Shown: positions 37,376-47,187 of the stretch, one piece after another
Layout: each line of letters starts with the position of its first letter
How positions within the stretch are numbered: position 1 is the first letter of the stretch
From: Glaciecola nitratireducens FR1064
Lineage (GTDB): Bacteria > Pseudomonadota > Gammaproteobacteria > Enterobacterales > Alteromonadaceae
Reading direction: 5' to 3'
Assembly (NCBI RefSeq): GCF_000226565.1
Contig: NC_016041.1
Coordinates: 2,480,001 to 2,544,000 of the forward strand
DNA length: 64,000 bases
Made by a program: the position numbers and the translations under genes
Notes under the pieces: model-generated
What the model was told of the DNA's origin: nothing
The model's input: the letters and a program-made list of their open reading frames with translations, nothing else
The model's database searches: none

Positions 37376-37504
37376 CTACTTGTGTTCATCTGGTGAACTA
37401 TTGTGTATGAACATATACGCAAAATATGAGCTCATGATTATCATCACTAAAATGCCAAGAAGTGAACCCCAAACTACTGCGTCGCCGAATATCATAGAAA
37501 ACAT
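37376..37504 (-). CDS. Small single-span membrane protein (42 residues)
   Basis: Begins MFSMIFGDAVVWGSLLGIL and continues through a single hydrophobic helix to a polar end NSSPDEHK. A GAGG site lies 6 nt before the ATG (start 37504). The GDxVVWGS-helix layout resembles short DUF3149-like membrane proteins, but I cannot be sure of the family. It is convergent with smrB, 5 bp beyond its stop. Length, ribosome site and clean helix argue that it is a real gene. Confidence 0.65.
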   Translation of the reverse strand: MFSMIFGDAVVWGSLLGILVMIIMSSYFAYMFIHNSSPDEHK

Positions 37505-37675
37505 AAATAACCTCACAAGTTAATATTTATAGCAGTGTATTTATAGATATGAGTCTATAAACCAGTATTTATGAATGAATGATAGTCTAGGATTGGCAGA
37601 GTACATCTGATCGAGATCAATATTTGAACCTCGTTTTTAGCAGTCTGGCAGAATTGATTGCGTTAGATCAAGTTT

Positions 37676-38317
37676 TTACGTTATCAGTCGCATAAACCAG
37701 TTTTTATTTAGATCGGCTTCACAAGTTTTTAATTGCGCTGCATAGCGTAATGAGCGTGAGTTCACTTTTTGCGCTACTCCAACCAGCCATTTTTTTTTGC
37801 GGTAAGATTTACGTTTATAACCTCCCCACCCTTCGTGATAATTGAGGTACTGGGCATTTGCGTCCCACTTTGAAATTTTATTTATTTGATGTGTTTTGGT
37901 AATGAACCAACCCATAAAATCGATGGCATCGTCGAAGTCTTCTCTGCTGGCAAACATCCGCCCTGTTTCTCTTTTGTAGTCATCCCAAGTCATGGTTTTG
38001 GCTTGCGAATAACCATATGCTGAGCTAACTCTTCCCCAAGGTATGAGGCCGAATAGAATATAGTCACGAGGAGGTAGCGCGTCGTGGCGAAACGAGCTTT
38101 CTTGATACATCATTGCCATGGGAACGTGGATCGGAACTCCCCATTTTTCACGAACATCTGCTGCAGCGTGAAACCAGTCACGTTTTTCATAAAAAATGTC
38201 GCAAATATTTTCTTTTTCAGTGGGCGGCTGCGTCGCACAAGCACTCGAAAGTAGGACAAAAATAGCCACAAAAAACGATTTTAAGGATTTGATTTTAAAA
38301 AAAATGAACTTTCGCAT
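37676..38317 (-). CDS. Lytic-transglycosylase-like (SLT) lipoprotein
   Basis: A 213-residue lipoprotein with lipobox LSSAC (C27). The goose-lysozyme/SLT-like core has the putative catalytic glutamate E73 in MMYQESSF. SSAYGYSQAKTMTWDDY and NYHEGWGGY correspond to later SLT motifs. It would cleave peptidoglycan glycan strands from the outer membrane. It stands as a single gene between the small membrane protein and gshA. Confidence 0.82.
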   Translation of the reverse strand: MRKFIFFKIKSLKSFFVAIFVLLSSACATQPPTEKENICDIFYEKRDWFHAAADVREKWGVPIHVPMAMMYQESSFRHDALPPRDYILFGLIPWGRVSSAYGYSQAKTMTWDDYKRETGRMFASREDFDDAIDFMGWFITKTHQINKISKWDANAQYLNYHEGWGGYKRKSYRKKKWLVGVAQKVNSRSLRYAAQLKTCEADLNKNWFMRLIT

Positions 38318-38375
38318 GTTAGCCTACTCTTACTGGTACATGTGAATTAACCAGTTTTTCTGCTGGATCCCTATT

Positions 38376-38411
38376 AACCCGAACTTCTTTTCGAATGTTC
38401 GGGTTTTTTTT
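38376..38411 (+). terminator. Intrinsic terminator on the plus strand, no plus-strand gene upstream
   Basis: AACCCGAAC (38376-38384) pairs with GTTCGGGTT (38397-38405) and eight T follow the G run (38404-38411). Both flanking genes are on the minus strand. In their direction the tail is only TTAATAG, so as a gshA terminator it would be poor. Confidence 0.7.
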
Positions 38412-38453
38412 GTCTAAAAATAAGTCTGCTGGCGTCATTTATCTGTTAACACG

Positions 38454-40031
38454 CTATCTGGCAAAGTAATCCTGTATGAATACTGCAAACGATTTCGTAT
38501 CTGCCTGCTCGACTTTAATGCGAGATTCAATAGACTCTTTGGCTTGCTGACGAAACATATCTTCAGTGATATGCAAATAATTCAAACCAGAAGCATGAGT
38601 CTTATATTCAAACGCCAATTCTAAACCTAATGTACTGTTGTCAATATCATGCTCTAATAATGTGCTTAACCATTTTGCAGAAGGTGTGTTATTCGGATCT
38701 TTGACTTTATCAAATTCTCTCTCAACTGCCTCTGAGTACTTTGCATTCGAATTTGCTTGATCAAGTATTTTGGCTACCTCTTTGAATTCAACAAACAGTT
38801 CGGTTGACCAATCCTGCAATGAAATAGCTTTGCCTTCATGCTTTAGCATTAACCCCGGTTTGCGCCCTTCGATGACGACAGCATCCAAATTATCGTCACT
38901 TTCATCATAAGCAGGTTGCGTGAACTTAGGCGACTCTTTAAGTAAACAATATAGCAAAAACACGTCTAAGAAATAAAACTGATTTTCATTTATGCCTAGC
39001 TGAGAAAATGGATTGACGTCTAATGCGCGAACCTCTATGTAACTCACACCTCGACTCTCTAACGCATCACTCGGCTTTTCAAGGGATTTTGCGACTTGTT
39101 TTGGGCGAATAGGTGAATACAGCTCGTTTTCAATCTGTAAAACATTACTATTCAGCTGCTCCCATCCCTCTTTTTCGTTTGATGAAAAAACACTGTAGTG
39201 CTCAGAAGGTGTGTGAATGGCTTCGCGCACCGAGTTAACATAAGAACTCAAATCGTTATAATCTATATTTAAAGATGATTGCTCAGAGTTCGTGTAGCCT
39301 AAATCACTCATTCTTAACGATGTCGCATAAGGTAAATACAGCGTACCTCTTCCTAGCTTTTTAAACGGAAATTTATTTTCTTTGCCTTCTAAAAATGACT
39401 GACAGAGCGCTGGAGAAGCACCATATAAGTAAGGTACCAACCAAGCTAAAGTACGAAAATTACGAATTAAATCAAAGTAGTATGACGAACGATTGTCTAG
39501 GTTATTTTCAACTTTGTGCAAATCACACCAAGCCTGCCAAAATTCATCCGAAAAAGAGAAGTTGAAATGCACACCAGCAATCACTTGCATCATGCTTCCG
39601 TAACGGTTGTGTAAACCTTTACGATATACTTCTTTCATTTTCGCTACATTAGAGCTTCCATATTGCGCTATTGGAATATTTGTTTCTTTATTCACGAAGC
39701 AAGGCATGCTCATAGGCCACAATCTTTCTTCACCAATATTTTCATAAACAAATTTATGAATATCTGCAAGTTGAGCCAAGGTTGTTTTCGGCTCTTTTTC
39801 TGGAGGCGTAATGAACTCCATTAAACTTTCGGAAAAATCAGTGGTGATAGTATCGTGTGTGAGTGTCGCACCCAGCGCTTCAGGGTGCCCTGTGGTTGCT
39901 AAGCCGCCTGTTGGATTAACTCTAAGCGCTTCCCTCTCTATTCCATGCTTGATATTCGGCAAGGAGGTTTGAAACTGAGATTGAGAAAGTGACGTTAAGC
40001 GCTCTGCAAAGGTAAGTGAATGAATAGCCAA
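38454..40031 (-). CDS. gshA: Glutamate-cysteine ligase
   Basis: First step of glutathione synthesis: ATP-dependent joining of glutamate and cysteine. It is 525 residues, the length of the gammaproteobacterial type 1 enzyme. Recognisable motifs are HGIEREALRV near the N terminus, DFSESLMEFITPP, AGVHFNFSFS and YIEVRALDVNPF. It has its own promoter region of about 100 bp, after the M16 terminator. Confidence 0.97.
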   Translation of the reverse strand: MAIHSLTFAERLTSLSQSQFQTSLPNIKHGIEREALRVNPTGGLATTGHPEALGATLTHDTITTDFSESLMEFITPPEKEPKTTLAQLADIHKFVYENIGEERLWPMSMPCFVNKETNIPIAQYGSSNVAKMKEVYRKGLHNRYGSMMQVIAGVHFNFSFSDEFWQAWCDLHKVENNLDNRSSYYFDLIRNFRTLAWLVPYLYGASPALCQSFLEGKENKFPFKKLGRGTLYLPYATSLRMSDLGYTNSEQSSLNIDYNDLSSYVNSVREAIHTPSEHYSVFSSNEKEGWEQLNSNVLQIENELYSPIRPKQVAKSLEKPSDALESRGVSYIEVRALDVNPFSQLGINENQFYFLDVFLLYCLLKESPKFTQPAYDESDDNLDAVVIEGRKPGLMLKHEGKAISLQDWSTELFVEFKEVAKILDQANSNAKYSEAVEREFDKVKDPNNTPSAKWLSTLLEHDIDNSTLGLELAFEYKTHASGLNYLHITEDMFRQQAKESIESRIKVEQADTKSFAVFIQDYFAR

Positions 40032-40054
40032 ATTATAATTCCGTTACTGGTTTG

Positions 40055-40084
40055 AAAAACCCCTGTAGATAAATGCCACAGGGG
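40055..40084 (-). terminator. Terminator of the M16 peptidase gene
   Basis: CCCCTGT (40060-40066) pairs with ACAGGGG (40078-40084), and on the minus strand TTTTT follows. It lies 60 bp after the M16 stop. Confidence 0.8.
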
Positions 40085-40145
40085 TATTAACGTAAGTTGC
40101 CGCCTAGTATAGTGTGTAAATTATAAATTCACACCAAAGATTTAC

Positions 40146-43031
40146 CTACTTTGGTACTTCTAAATCGATAATTTGTCTATCGAGTACCGATAGTTTTTCG
40201 CGCAATGTCGCCGCATCTCCGACAACAATAATGTCCATAGAGTCGGTGTCTAACCATTTAGCTGCTAATGCATTAAGTTCTTCAGTCGTGGCATTATTGA
40301 TGATTTCTTTTTGACGCTTGCGGTAATCTTTATCTAAGTCATAACCCAACATTCTAATTAAGATGCCTGCTTTTCTCGTCGGTGTTTCTGAACTTAGTGC
40401 ATCTCGTTGTGTGTAAGCCTTTTTCATAAGCTCAAGTTCATCTTGGGTCATGCCCGATGCTTGATACTTATCCATTTCCTTTAAAAACTCTTGAATACTT
40501 GCCACCGTATGCTGTCCAGCAACATCAGCACTCGCGCTAAACGTCCCCGTCATTTTGCCGCCATTGAAGCCGCTGCGTGCGCCGTATGTGTAGCCTTTAT
40601 CTTCACGTAAGTTAAGATTAATTCTGCTATTGAACATGCCCCCTAATGGAAAGTTCATCAGGCCTGACTTAAAGTATTCACCTTCAGCATCAAATACCAA
40701 AGCATGCTTTAATATTGAAATCACTGACTGTACGCCACCAGGGTTGTCAACAAGATATATTTTTCCTTTTCCAGCATTGGCAAATTCACCAAAGCTTGGC
40801 AGGGTATATTCTTTACCCTCCCACGCAGAAAGGAACGATATTGTTTCAATAGCCTCGGCTTTTGGTATATCCCCCACTATCACCACATCTGCGAAATTAG
40901 GACGATAGTAGTTGTCGTAAAATGCCTTTAGATCTTCCAAAGTGATGGCCTGGACACTCTGAGTTGTTCCTTCCTCTGGCATACCAAGAATATTGCTCTC
41001 ACCAAACAGCACAACGCTACTAGCTCTGCTGGCTAGAGTCGATGGGTTTTTTAAAGCTTGCTGTAAACCTTGCAGCGTATTTTGTTTCAAGCGCGCAAAG
41101 TCTGCTTCTTTGAAACCGGGTGAAAACAACATTTCTTGCAAAATAGTCATGGTTTCAGACAAGTTTTTTGTCAATGAAGATACATACACGTTTGTGTAGC
41201 GACCAGATGCACTAAATGAAATACTGCTGCCAAGTAATGCGAGACGGTTGGCTACTTCCACGTTGCTAGACAGCGCCGTGCTCTCGTTCATCATTTGTGC
41301 TGTCATTACTGCAATACCGGGTTTATCAGCAGAATCTAGCAGCGGGCCGCCTTCAATCGCAATGTTCATAAAAACCGTGGGAGTTTCATCAGTATCCACA
41401 CCAAGAATTTCGATACTTTGGCCACCGGTGTTCTGAACACCAGCGCCCTCGCCGACAACGTCGCGGTCAAACGTGTGACTCCAAAATTCAGGAATGCCAA
41501 CAATAGGATTAACTCCAGCAGCAGGTTGTAGGCTTCGATCAAAGTTATCCGCTATTTTTGTTTGCTCAATAGCGTCAGCCAACTCAGTTTGAGCGTCATA
41601 TTCACGCACTGGTAAACTAAAGTTTTGCGCTGCCACAGCAAGTTGCGCTTGTCCCTCTGGCACAATACTGAGTACCACCGCAGGCTTGTTTTTCACGTAT
41701 TTATCGAAGACACGCATAACATCGTCTTTGGTCACGGCGTTGTAGCGCTCTATATCAGCTTGAATGCCATCAGGTTCGTTATCGAATATTTGGCCGCTGG
41801 CTAACTGACGTACCTTGCCAGCAACACTCTGTAGACCAAAAATAGTACCACTTTCAATTCCTGCTTTTGTACGCTGTAAGTCATCATCCTGAACGCCTCT
41901 TTGCTCAAACTCAGCGAGTGTTTCATTAATGATCGTTTGCATCTGCTGTAAACCTTGCACTTTTTCAGGATTAACCAATGCCAGTAACTGGAATTCACAG
42001 GCTAATTCACGACAAGGATGACCTGCGAATGCTTGCAACGCTAAACCATTCTGTACCATGTTCTTGTAAAGTAATGAGGTTTTGCCTCCGCCCAGAATAT
42101 CGGCTAGTACGTCGAGTGCAGGTTCGTCCGGATGCTTTGCATAAACTGTCGGCAGGGTAATTTGCAGTAAAGGCAAATGCACTTTATCTTCCAATGTGAT
42201 GAAACGAGTTTCAGCTAGTTTGGCGGGTGCTTTTTCTGCTTTAGTCACCTCTGGTCCGCGCGGAATAGTAGCAAAGTACTTTTCAACCCATGCTTTAGTT
42301 TGCGCTTTATCAATGGCGCCACCAATAGTTAACACTGCGTTGTTAGGGCCGTACCATTTTTGGAAGAACTTTTTGAGATCGTTAACGTTAACTCTATCAA
42401 GGTCTTCGACGTAACCAATGGTAGACCAAGAATATGGGTGTCCCTCAGGATAAAGCGCTTCTCCGGTTCGTTCAAAACGCAAGCCATAAGGTTGATTATC
42501 AACGCGTTGACCTCGCTCGTTTTTAACTGTTTCGCGCTGGTTTTCAAATTTTTCTTGCGTCACAGCATCCAGTAAAAACCCCATGCGGTCAGCTTCCAAC
42601 CACAGCACTTTTTCAAGTTGATTGATTGGAACCGTTTGATAATAATTGGTGATGTCAGCATTGGTAGAGCCATTCATACTACCACCCGCTTCAGTCACAA
42701 TCTTAAAATGCTCTTCATCGGCTACATTTTCTGAGCCTTGAAACATCATATGTTCAAAGAAGTGTGCAAAACCTGAACGGCCCAACTCTTCTCTAGCAGA
42801 ACCAACGTGATAAGTAATGTTAACTTCCACAAGCGGATCCGACTGATCTTCATGCAGGATTACCGTCAGTCCATTAGCGAGCTGGTATTTTTCATATTTT
42901 ATGACTGACCCAGATAACTGTTCTGATTTTGTTTCTGTACTGTTATTGTTCGCTGGTTGGCATGCGCCAAGCGCAAATATAGACGCCGCCAACATAAAGA
43001 ATACGACCTTTCTTGAGAGCCTTGTAATCAT
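40146..43031 (-). CDS. M16-family zinc metallopeptidase lipoprotein
   Basis: A 961-residue lipoprotein (lipobox LGAC, C24) with two M16 units. The N-terminal unit is catalytic with the inverted zinc motif H90-x2-E93-H94 (HFFEH). The C-terminal half (from about residue 510) lacks that motif and is the usual inactive partner, with a KGYTYGARS segment. Such pitrilysin-like proteins degrade peptides in a clam-shell chamber, here probably in the periplasm and anchored to a membrane. Single-gene unit with its own terminator. Confidence 0.93.
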   Translation of the reverse strand: MITRLSRKVVFFMLAASIFALGACQPANNNSTETKSEQLSGSVIKYEKYQLANGLTVILHEDQSDPLVEVNITYHVGSAREELGRSGFAHFFEHMMFQGSENVADEEHFKIVTEAGGSMNGSTNADITNYYQTVPINQLEKVLWLEADRMGFLLDAVTQEKFENQRETVKNERGQRVDNQPYGLRFERTGEALYPEGHPYSWSTIGYVEDLDRVNVNDLKKFFQKWYGPNNAVLTIGGAIDKAQTKAWVEKYFATIPRGPEVTKAEKAPAKLAETRFITLEDKVHLPLLQITLPTVYAKHPDEPALDVLADILGGGKTSLLYKNMVQNGLALQAFAGHPCRELACEFQLLALVNPEKVQGLQQMQTIINETLAEFEQRGVQDDDLQRTKAGIESGTIFGLQSVAGKVRQLASGQIFDNEPDGIQADIERYNAVTKDDVMRVFDKYVKNKPAVVLSIVPEGQAQLAVAAQNFSLPVREYDAQTELADAIEQTKIADNFDRSLQPAAGVNPIVGIPEFWSHTFDRDVVGEGAGVQNTGGQSIEILGVDTDETPTVFMNIAIEGGPLLDSADKPGIAVMTAQMMNESTALSSNVEVANRLALLGSSISFSASGRYTNVYVSSLTKNLSETMTILQEMLFSPGFKEADFARLKQNTLQGLQQALKNPSTLASRASSVVLFGESNILGMPEEGTTQSVQAITLEDLKAFYDNYYRPNFADVVIVGDIPKAEAIETISFLSAWEGKEYTLPSFGEFANAGKGKIYLVDNPGGVQSVISILKHALVFDAEGEYFKSGLMNFPLGGMFNSRINLNLREDKGYTYGARSGFNGGKMTGTFSASADVAGQHTVASIQEFLKEMDKYQASGMTQDELELMKKAYTQRDALSSETPTRKAGILIRMLGYDLDKDYRKRQKEIINNATTEELNALAAKWLDTDSMDIIVVGDAATLREKLSVLDRQIIDLEVPK

Positions 43032-43257
43032 CTTTTACCTTTGTTGTTTACCGTTGTAAGGTGGGAGGCTCAAGCTTCGAGCCGGATATTTTCTATCCCT
43101 TTAGCGCGACTACCAAAATTGTACCTGTAATGCAGGCTGGTAATTTCGTTTTATAACCAATATATTGTAGAAAAGTTTACGTTAAACCGTACATTAGACT
43201 ATTATGCATGATGACAACGCAATGTGCATATTCATTCGCTAAAAACTGGACCAAAAC

Positions 43258-43821
43258 ATGTCAACTAATTTACCCATTCTTAACTATGACTTCGCATTAA
43301 ATCAACTTGGTGGTAACGAAGCGCTCTTGAGCAAAATGCTGGGTAAATTTGTTACCGAATTTGCACGAGTCCCCTCTGAAGTAAGCAGCTCTCTAGAAAA
43401 TAACGATATCAACAGTGCGAAAATTAAAGTACACACTGTGAAAGGAATTTCTGGCAACTTAGGGCTGCAGGCTTTATTCGATTGTGCAACACGCTTTGAA
43501 ACAGAGCTTCGGGAAGGCCATTGGAACCAGTCTACTCTGCTAGAGTTTACGCAAATTACCGGCGACAGCTGCACTGAAATTCAGCAAATGGATCAAAAAG
43601 AAGCTCCATTACATGAGAATGGCGGCACGACTCTAGCCCCGGAGACAAGCAAAACCGAACTCATAAAACGTTTAAAAAGAAACGAATTTATTGACGATGA
43701 CACTTTGTTTGATATGGTCTCAAGCCTGCAGTTATCAGAGTCAAGCTCCAGAAATCTTATTAGCTTAGTTGAGGATCTTCAGTATCCAGAAGCGATCGCG
43801 ATAATAGAAGAGAGTTGTTAA
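43258..43821 (+). CDS. Orphan Hpt-domain protein
   Basis: 187 residues. Hpt four-helix domain at about 5-105 with the phospho-accepting histidine H59 in VHTVKGISGNLG. A low-complexity linker and an unrecognised helical segment (about 130-187) follow. Hpt proteins relay phosphate between histidine kinases and response regulators. No kinase or regulator is adjacent, so its partners are unknown. Its 3' end is followed within 14 bp by the RluA-type gene. Confidence 0.83.
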   Translation: MSTNLPILNYDFALNQLGGNEALLSKMLGKFVTEFARVPSEVSSSLENNDINSAKIKVHTVKGISGNLGLQALFDCATRFETELREGHWNQSTLLEFTQITGDSCTEIQQMDQKEAPLHENGGTTLAPETSKTELIKRLKRNEFIDDDTLFDMVSSLQLSESSSRNLISLVEDLQYPEAIAIIEESC

Positions 43822-43835
43822 GCAAGCCCCCACCT

Positions 43836-44552
43836 ATGCTAAAACTTGTTTTAGATAATCCAGATTTTTTGGTCCTCAATAAACCTTGTGGCATGCCTAT
43901 GCATGACTCTGCCGAAGCAATCGTCCCCATGGCCGAAGCGTTATTCAACGTCGACAAGCTGTGGTTAGTCCATCGCTTAGATTCTGATACATCGGGCTGC
44001 ATCCTGCTCGCCAAAAACAAAGATGCCGCGGCGGAATTCGGTAAACAATTCGCTGAAAAGACGATACAAAAATACTACCTTGCACTTATTGATAGCAAGC
44101 CTAAAAAAAAGCAAGGAACGATCAAAGGCGATATGAAAAAATCGCGCAATGGCGACTGGAAATTAAGCACGGATAACGATAATCCTGCTGTTACTCAATT
44201 TTTCAGTTTCGTGGTGAAAGATCCTTTACAAGCGCCAGAAATAAATACTGAAGCTACAATGCGTCCAGCGCTTAGACTATGCATGGTCAAGCCTATCAGT
44301 GGCAAAACACACCAAATAAGAGTTGCACTAAAATCGCTCGGGTCGCCAATTATCGGTGATAAACGCTACAAAGGTACGCCGTCAGACCGCTTATATTTGC
44401 ATAGCTATGTGCTCCAGTTCACTCATAATAACGAATTTTTTAATGCTTCTTGCTTACCTCAAACAGGCGAACTGTTTGCTAAGCACCTAGATAGCTTTTT
44501 CACTCAACACGCTAAACCATGGTTAATGAAATGGCCGACATTCAAAGCATAA
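43836..44552 (+). CDS. RluA-family RNA pseudouridine synthase
   Basis: Isomerises uridine to pseudouridine in RNA. I start at ATG 43836 (MLKLVLDNPDFLVLNKPCG); an in-frame TTG 21 bases upstream overlaps the Hpt gene. The 238 residues carry the catalytic HRLDSDTSG with D49, then GKTHQIRVALKSLG and GDKRYKG. No S4 domain is present, as in RluA and TruC types. The target cannot be told from sequence. Confidence 0.9.
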   Translation: MLKLVLDNPDFLVLNKPCGMPMHDSAEAIVPMAEALFNVDKLWLVHRLDSDTSGCILLAKNKDAAAEFGKQFAEKTIQKYYLALIDSKPKKKQGTIKGDMKKSRNGDWKLSTDNDNPAVTQFFSFVVKDPLQAPEINTEATMRPALRLCMVKPISGKTHQIRVALKSLGSPIIGDKRYKGTPSDRLYLHSYVLQFTHNNEFFNASCLPQTGELFAKHLDSFFTQHAKPWLMKWPTFKA

Positions 44553-45454
44553 AGAACATCGGTATTATCGGGCGCGGCGCTATTGGCGTTAACATTGCGT
44601 TTAACCTGCAGTTGGCAGTAAACATAAAGACAACGCTCTTCGTTCGAGATAACAATGATCTTAACCACCAGCTCACTCTATTAGATGCAGACGGCAACAC
44701 GCACCAGATAAACACACCGCAGCAGTTTCTCTCCCAGCAGGCGCTTAAACAAATCGATATTTTAGTAATACCAGTGAAACAATATCAAATTGAAGCTCTT
44801 CTGCAGGAACTTGCGCCGATACTCGGTTCACAAACGGCAATATTGCTTTTGCACAATGGTATGGGTGGTATCGAATTAGCACAAAAATATTTACCAAATA
44901 ACCCCCTACTTGTCGGCACAACAACCGACGGGGTTTATAAAAGCTCTCCTACTTGTTTTAGCCAAACCGCTGTCGGTCAGTTTGACATTGGTATTGTTGA
45001 CGAAGAACACCCATCGGATAACGGCGAGCAATCGGACTGGGAATATCTCGAATATCTGCATCCCAACCTTCGCTGGCGCAATGACATCGTGTTCGCCCTT
45101 TATCAAAAAATAGCGGTAAATGCAGCGATAAACCCACTAACAGCATTGAAAAACTGCAAAAATGGTGAACTTCTTAATTATCATGATGATATAAAAAAAA
45201 TAAAAGAAGAGATATTCGATTTATACGAGTTTATGAATCTACCTTTGGACAATCATGCGCTTTCTCAACACATTGACGCAGTCATTCTGCTCACAAAAGA
45301 TAATTATTCATCCATGCATCAAGACTTTCACAACGGTCGCGAAACCGAAGTTGACGGGATCTTAGGGTTTTTGTTAGATAAGGCCAAAGAAACGGGCATG
45401 AAAATACCGATTATTCAAACCTTGTATAAACAAATAAAAGCGGGATCAAAGTAA
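44519..45454 (+). CDS. PanE-like 2-dehydropantoate 2-reductase
   Basis: 311 residues. N-terminal Rossmann fold with GIIGRGAIGVN (residues 15-25), LLLHNGMGG and GTTTDGVYKS, and a C-terminal helical domain with KIAVNAAINPLTAL containing the catalytic lysine of ketopantoate reductases. It overlaps the pseudouridine synthase by 34 bases (a second ATG at 44531 would give 22). The family also includes other 2-oxoacid reductases, so a role in pantothenate synthesis is likely but not proved. Confidence 0.85.
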   Translation: MVNEMADIQSIKNIGIIGRGAIGVNIAFNLQLAVNIKTTLFVRDNNDLNHQLTLLDADGNTHQINTPQQFLSQQALKQIDILVIPVKQYQIEALLQELAPILGSQTAILLLHNGMGGIELAQKYLPNNPLLVGTTTDGVYKSSPTCFSQTAVGQFDIGIVDEEHPSDNGEQSDWEYLEYLHPNLRWRNDIVFALYQKIAVNAAINPLTALKNCKNGELLNYHDDIKKIKEEIFDLYEFMNLPLDNHALSQHIDAVILLTKDNYSSMHQDFHNGRETEVDGILGFLLDKAKETGMKIPIIQTLYKQIKAGSK

Positions 45455-45533
45455 GATTCAACTGTCTGCGCAATCGGTATACTTTTTTTCTATTTTTAAA
45501 AAGAGTTCGTCATAAATAAAGAAGCTAGTAATG

Positions 45534-45568
45534 AAAAAGCCTAACGCGCAATAACCACGTTAGGCTTT
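45534..45568. terminator. Terminator between panE-like gene and lysS
   Basis: AAAGCCTAACG (45536-45546) pairs with CGTTAGGCTTT (45558-45568). Short T tracts on both sides (TTTTTC on the minus strand, TTTC on the plus strand) suggest a moderate bidirectional terminator. Confidence 0.7.
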
Positions 45569-45619
45569 CAAATTGAATATAAAGACAAGCTTATGCTGTC
45601 AAGTTTCTCTTCGCTGCAA

Positions 45620-47161
45620 TTAGTCGTGTGATACTGGCTTCATGTGTGGAAACAAAATCACATCTTTGATGGTCGGACTGTCCGTAAACAACATCACCAA
45701 TCTATCAATGCCTATGCCCTCTCCTGCGGTCGGCGGTAAGCCATATTCCAAGGCAGTAATATAGTCTTCGTCAAAATGCATTGCTTCATCATCACCGGCA
45801 TCTTTTTCTTGTACTTGCTTTTTAAAGCGACTCGCTTGGTCTTCAGAGTCATTAAGCTCCGAGAAACCGTTCGCTAACTCTCGACCACCAACAAAAAACT
45901 CAAACCGATCAGTTACAAATGGATTGTCATCATTGCGGCGTGCTAATGGAGAAACTTCCCACGGGTATTGTGTGATGAATGTCGGTTGATCAAGTTGTTC
46001 TTCGGCGGTCGCTTCAAATATTTCGCAAAGGTACTTACCTGCACCCCAGATACCGTCAACTTCTGGCTCTTTTATGTGCAGTTGCTTCGCCATCGCTTTC
46101 AGCTCTGGTAAGTGATTCTCAGGATCATTAATCGCAGCTACGTTAGCATCAGGCCAATATTTAAGAACCGCATCTCCCATACTCAAACGCTGGAAAGGCT
46201 GAGCAAAATCGTATTCTTTTGTTTCAACAACCTCACCTTCAGCATTTTTAACGGTATTGGTGATTACCGAGGTACCCATAACAGTATCAGCAAGGTAGCG
46301 CAGCATTTCTTCCGTTAAGTTCATCAAATCATTGTAGTCTGCGTAGGCTTGATAAAACTCTAGCATCGTAAATTCAGGATTATGACGCGTTGACAAACCT
46401 TCGTTACGGAAGTTGCGGTTGATTTCAAATACACGTTCGAAACCACCAACAACCAAACGCTTTAGATACAATTCTGGCGCGATTCGCAAGTACATCCCGA
46501 TATCTAAGGCATTGTGATGTGTTGTGAATGGCTTTGCCGTTGCGCCGCCAGGGATAACTTGCAGCATCGGTGTTTCAACTTCCATAAACTGACGTTCTGT
46601 TAGGAAATTACGAATCCCACTGACAATTTGGCTACGAATTTTAAATGTGTTGCGTGTGTCAGGATTAGTGATCAAATCAACATAACGTTGACGATACTTT
46701 GTCTCTTGGTCCGCTAAGCCATGAAATTTTTCAGGTAGCGGGCGCAGCGCTTTAGTTAACAATTGATAGTCAGCCATATCCACATATAAATCACCTTTTC
46801 CTGATTTATGCAGGTCACCGCTGACGCCAATAATATCGCCAATATCTAAAGAACCATATTTAGCTTTGATGTCTTTTTGTGCATCTTTTGAAGCATACGA
46901 CTGGATTTGTCCACTCATGTCCTGCAGTAGCAAAAATGGACCACGTTTAGCCATCACACGACCCGCAATACTGACCTTGTTTGCTTGCGCCGCTAAGGTC
47001 TCTTTGTCTATTTCACCAAAGGTAGTCTGCAAGTCTTGTGCATAGTGTTTACGGTTAAATTGATTCGGGAAGCCGTTCGAAGCACAGTTTTCGCGTATAT
47101 GCGCTAACTTGCCACGACGCTCGGCAATCAATTTATTTTCATCTTGCTGATGGTCACTCAT
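45620..47161 (-). CDS. lysS: Lysyl-tRNA synthetase (class II)
   Basis: Charges tRNA-Lys. It is 513 residues. The N-terminal OB-fold anticodon-binding domain covers about 60-180. The class II catalytic core has motif 2 ([22 protein letters not shown] region) and motif 3 ([14 protein letters not shown]). It is 26 bp downstream of prfB, the conserved prfB-lysS pair. Confidence 0.98.
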   Translation of the reverse strand: MSDHQQDENKLIAERRGKLAHIRENCASNGFPNQFNRKHYAQDLQTTFGEIDKETLAAQANKVSIAGRVMAKRGPFLLLQDMSGQIQSYASKDAQKDIKAKYGSLDIGDIIGVSGDLHKSGKGDLYVDMADYQLLTKALRPLPEKFHGLADQETKYRQRYVDLITNPDTRNTFKIRSQIVSGIRNFLTERQFMEVETPMLQVIPGGATAKPFTTHHNALDIGMYLRIAPELYLKRLVVGGFERVFEINRNFRNEGLSTRHNPEFTMLEFYQAYADYNDLMNLTEEMLRYLADTVMGTSVITNTVKNAEGEVVETKEYDFAQPFQRLSMGDAVLKYWPDANVAAINDPENHLPELKAMAKQLHIKEPEVDGIWGAGKYLCEIFEATAEEQLDQPTFITQYPWEVSPLARRNDDNPFVTDRFEFFVGGRELANGFSELNDSEDQASRFKKQVQEKDAGDDEAMHFDEDYITALEYGLPPTAGEGIGIDRLVMLFTDSPTIKDVILFPHMKPVSHD

Positions 47162-47187
47162 GAGTAGTCCTGTTAATTACTGTGTTA

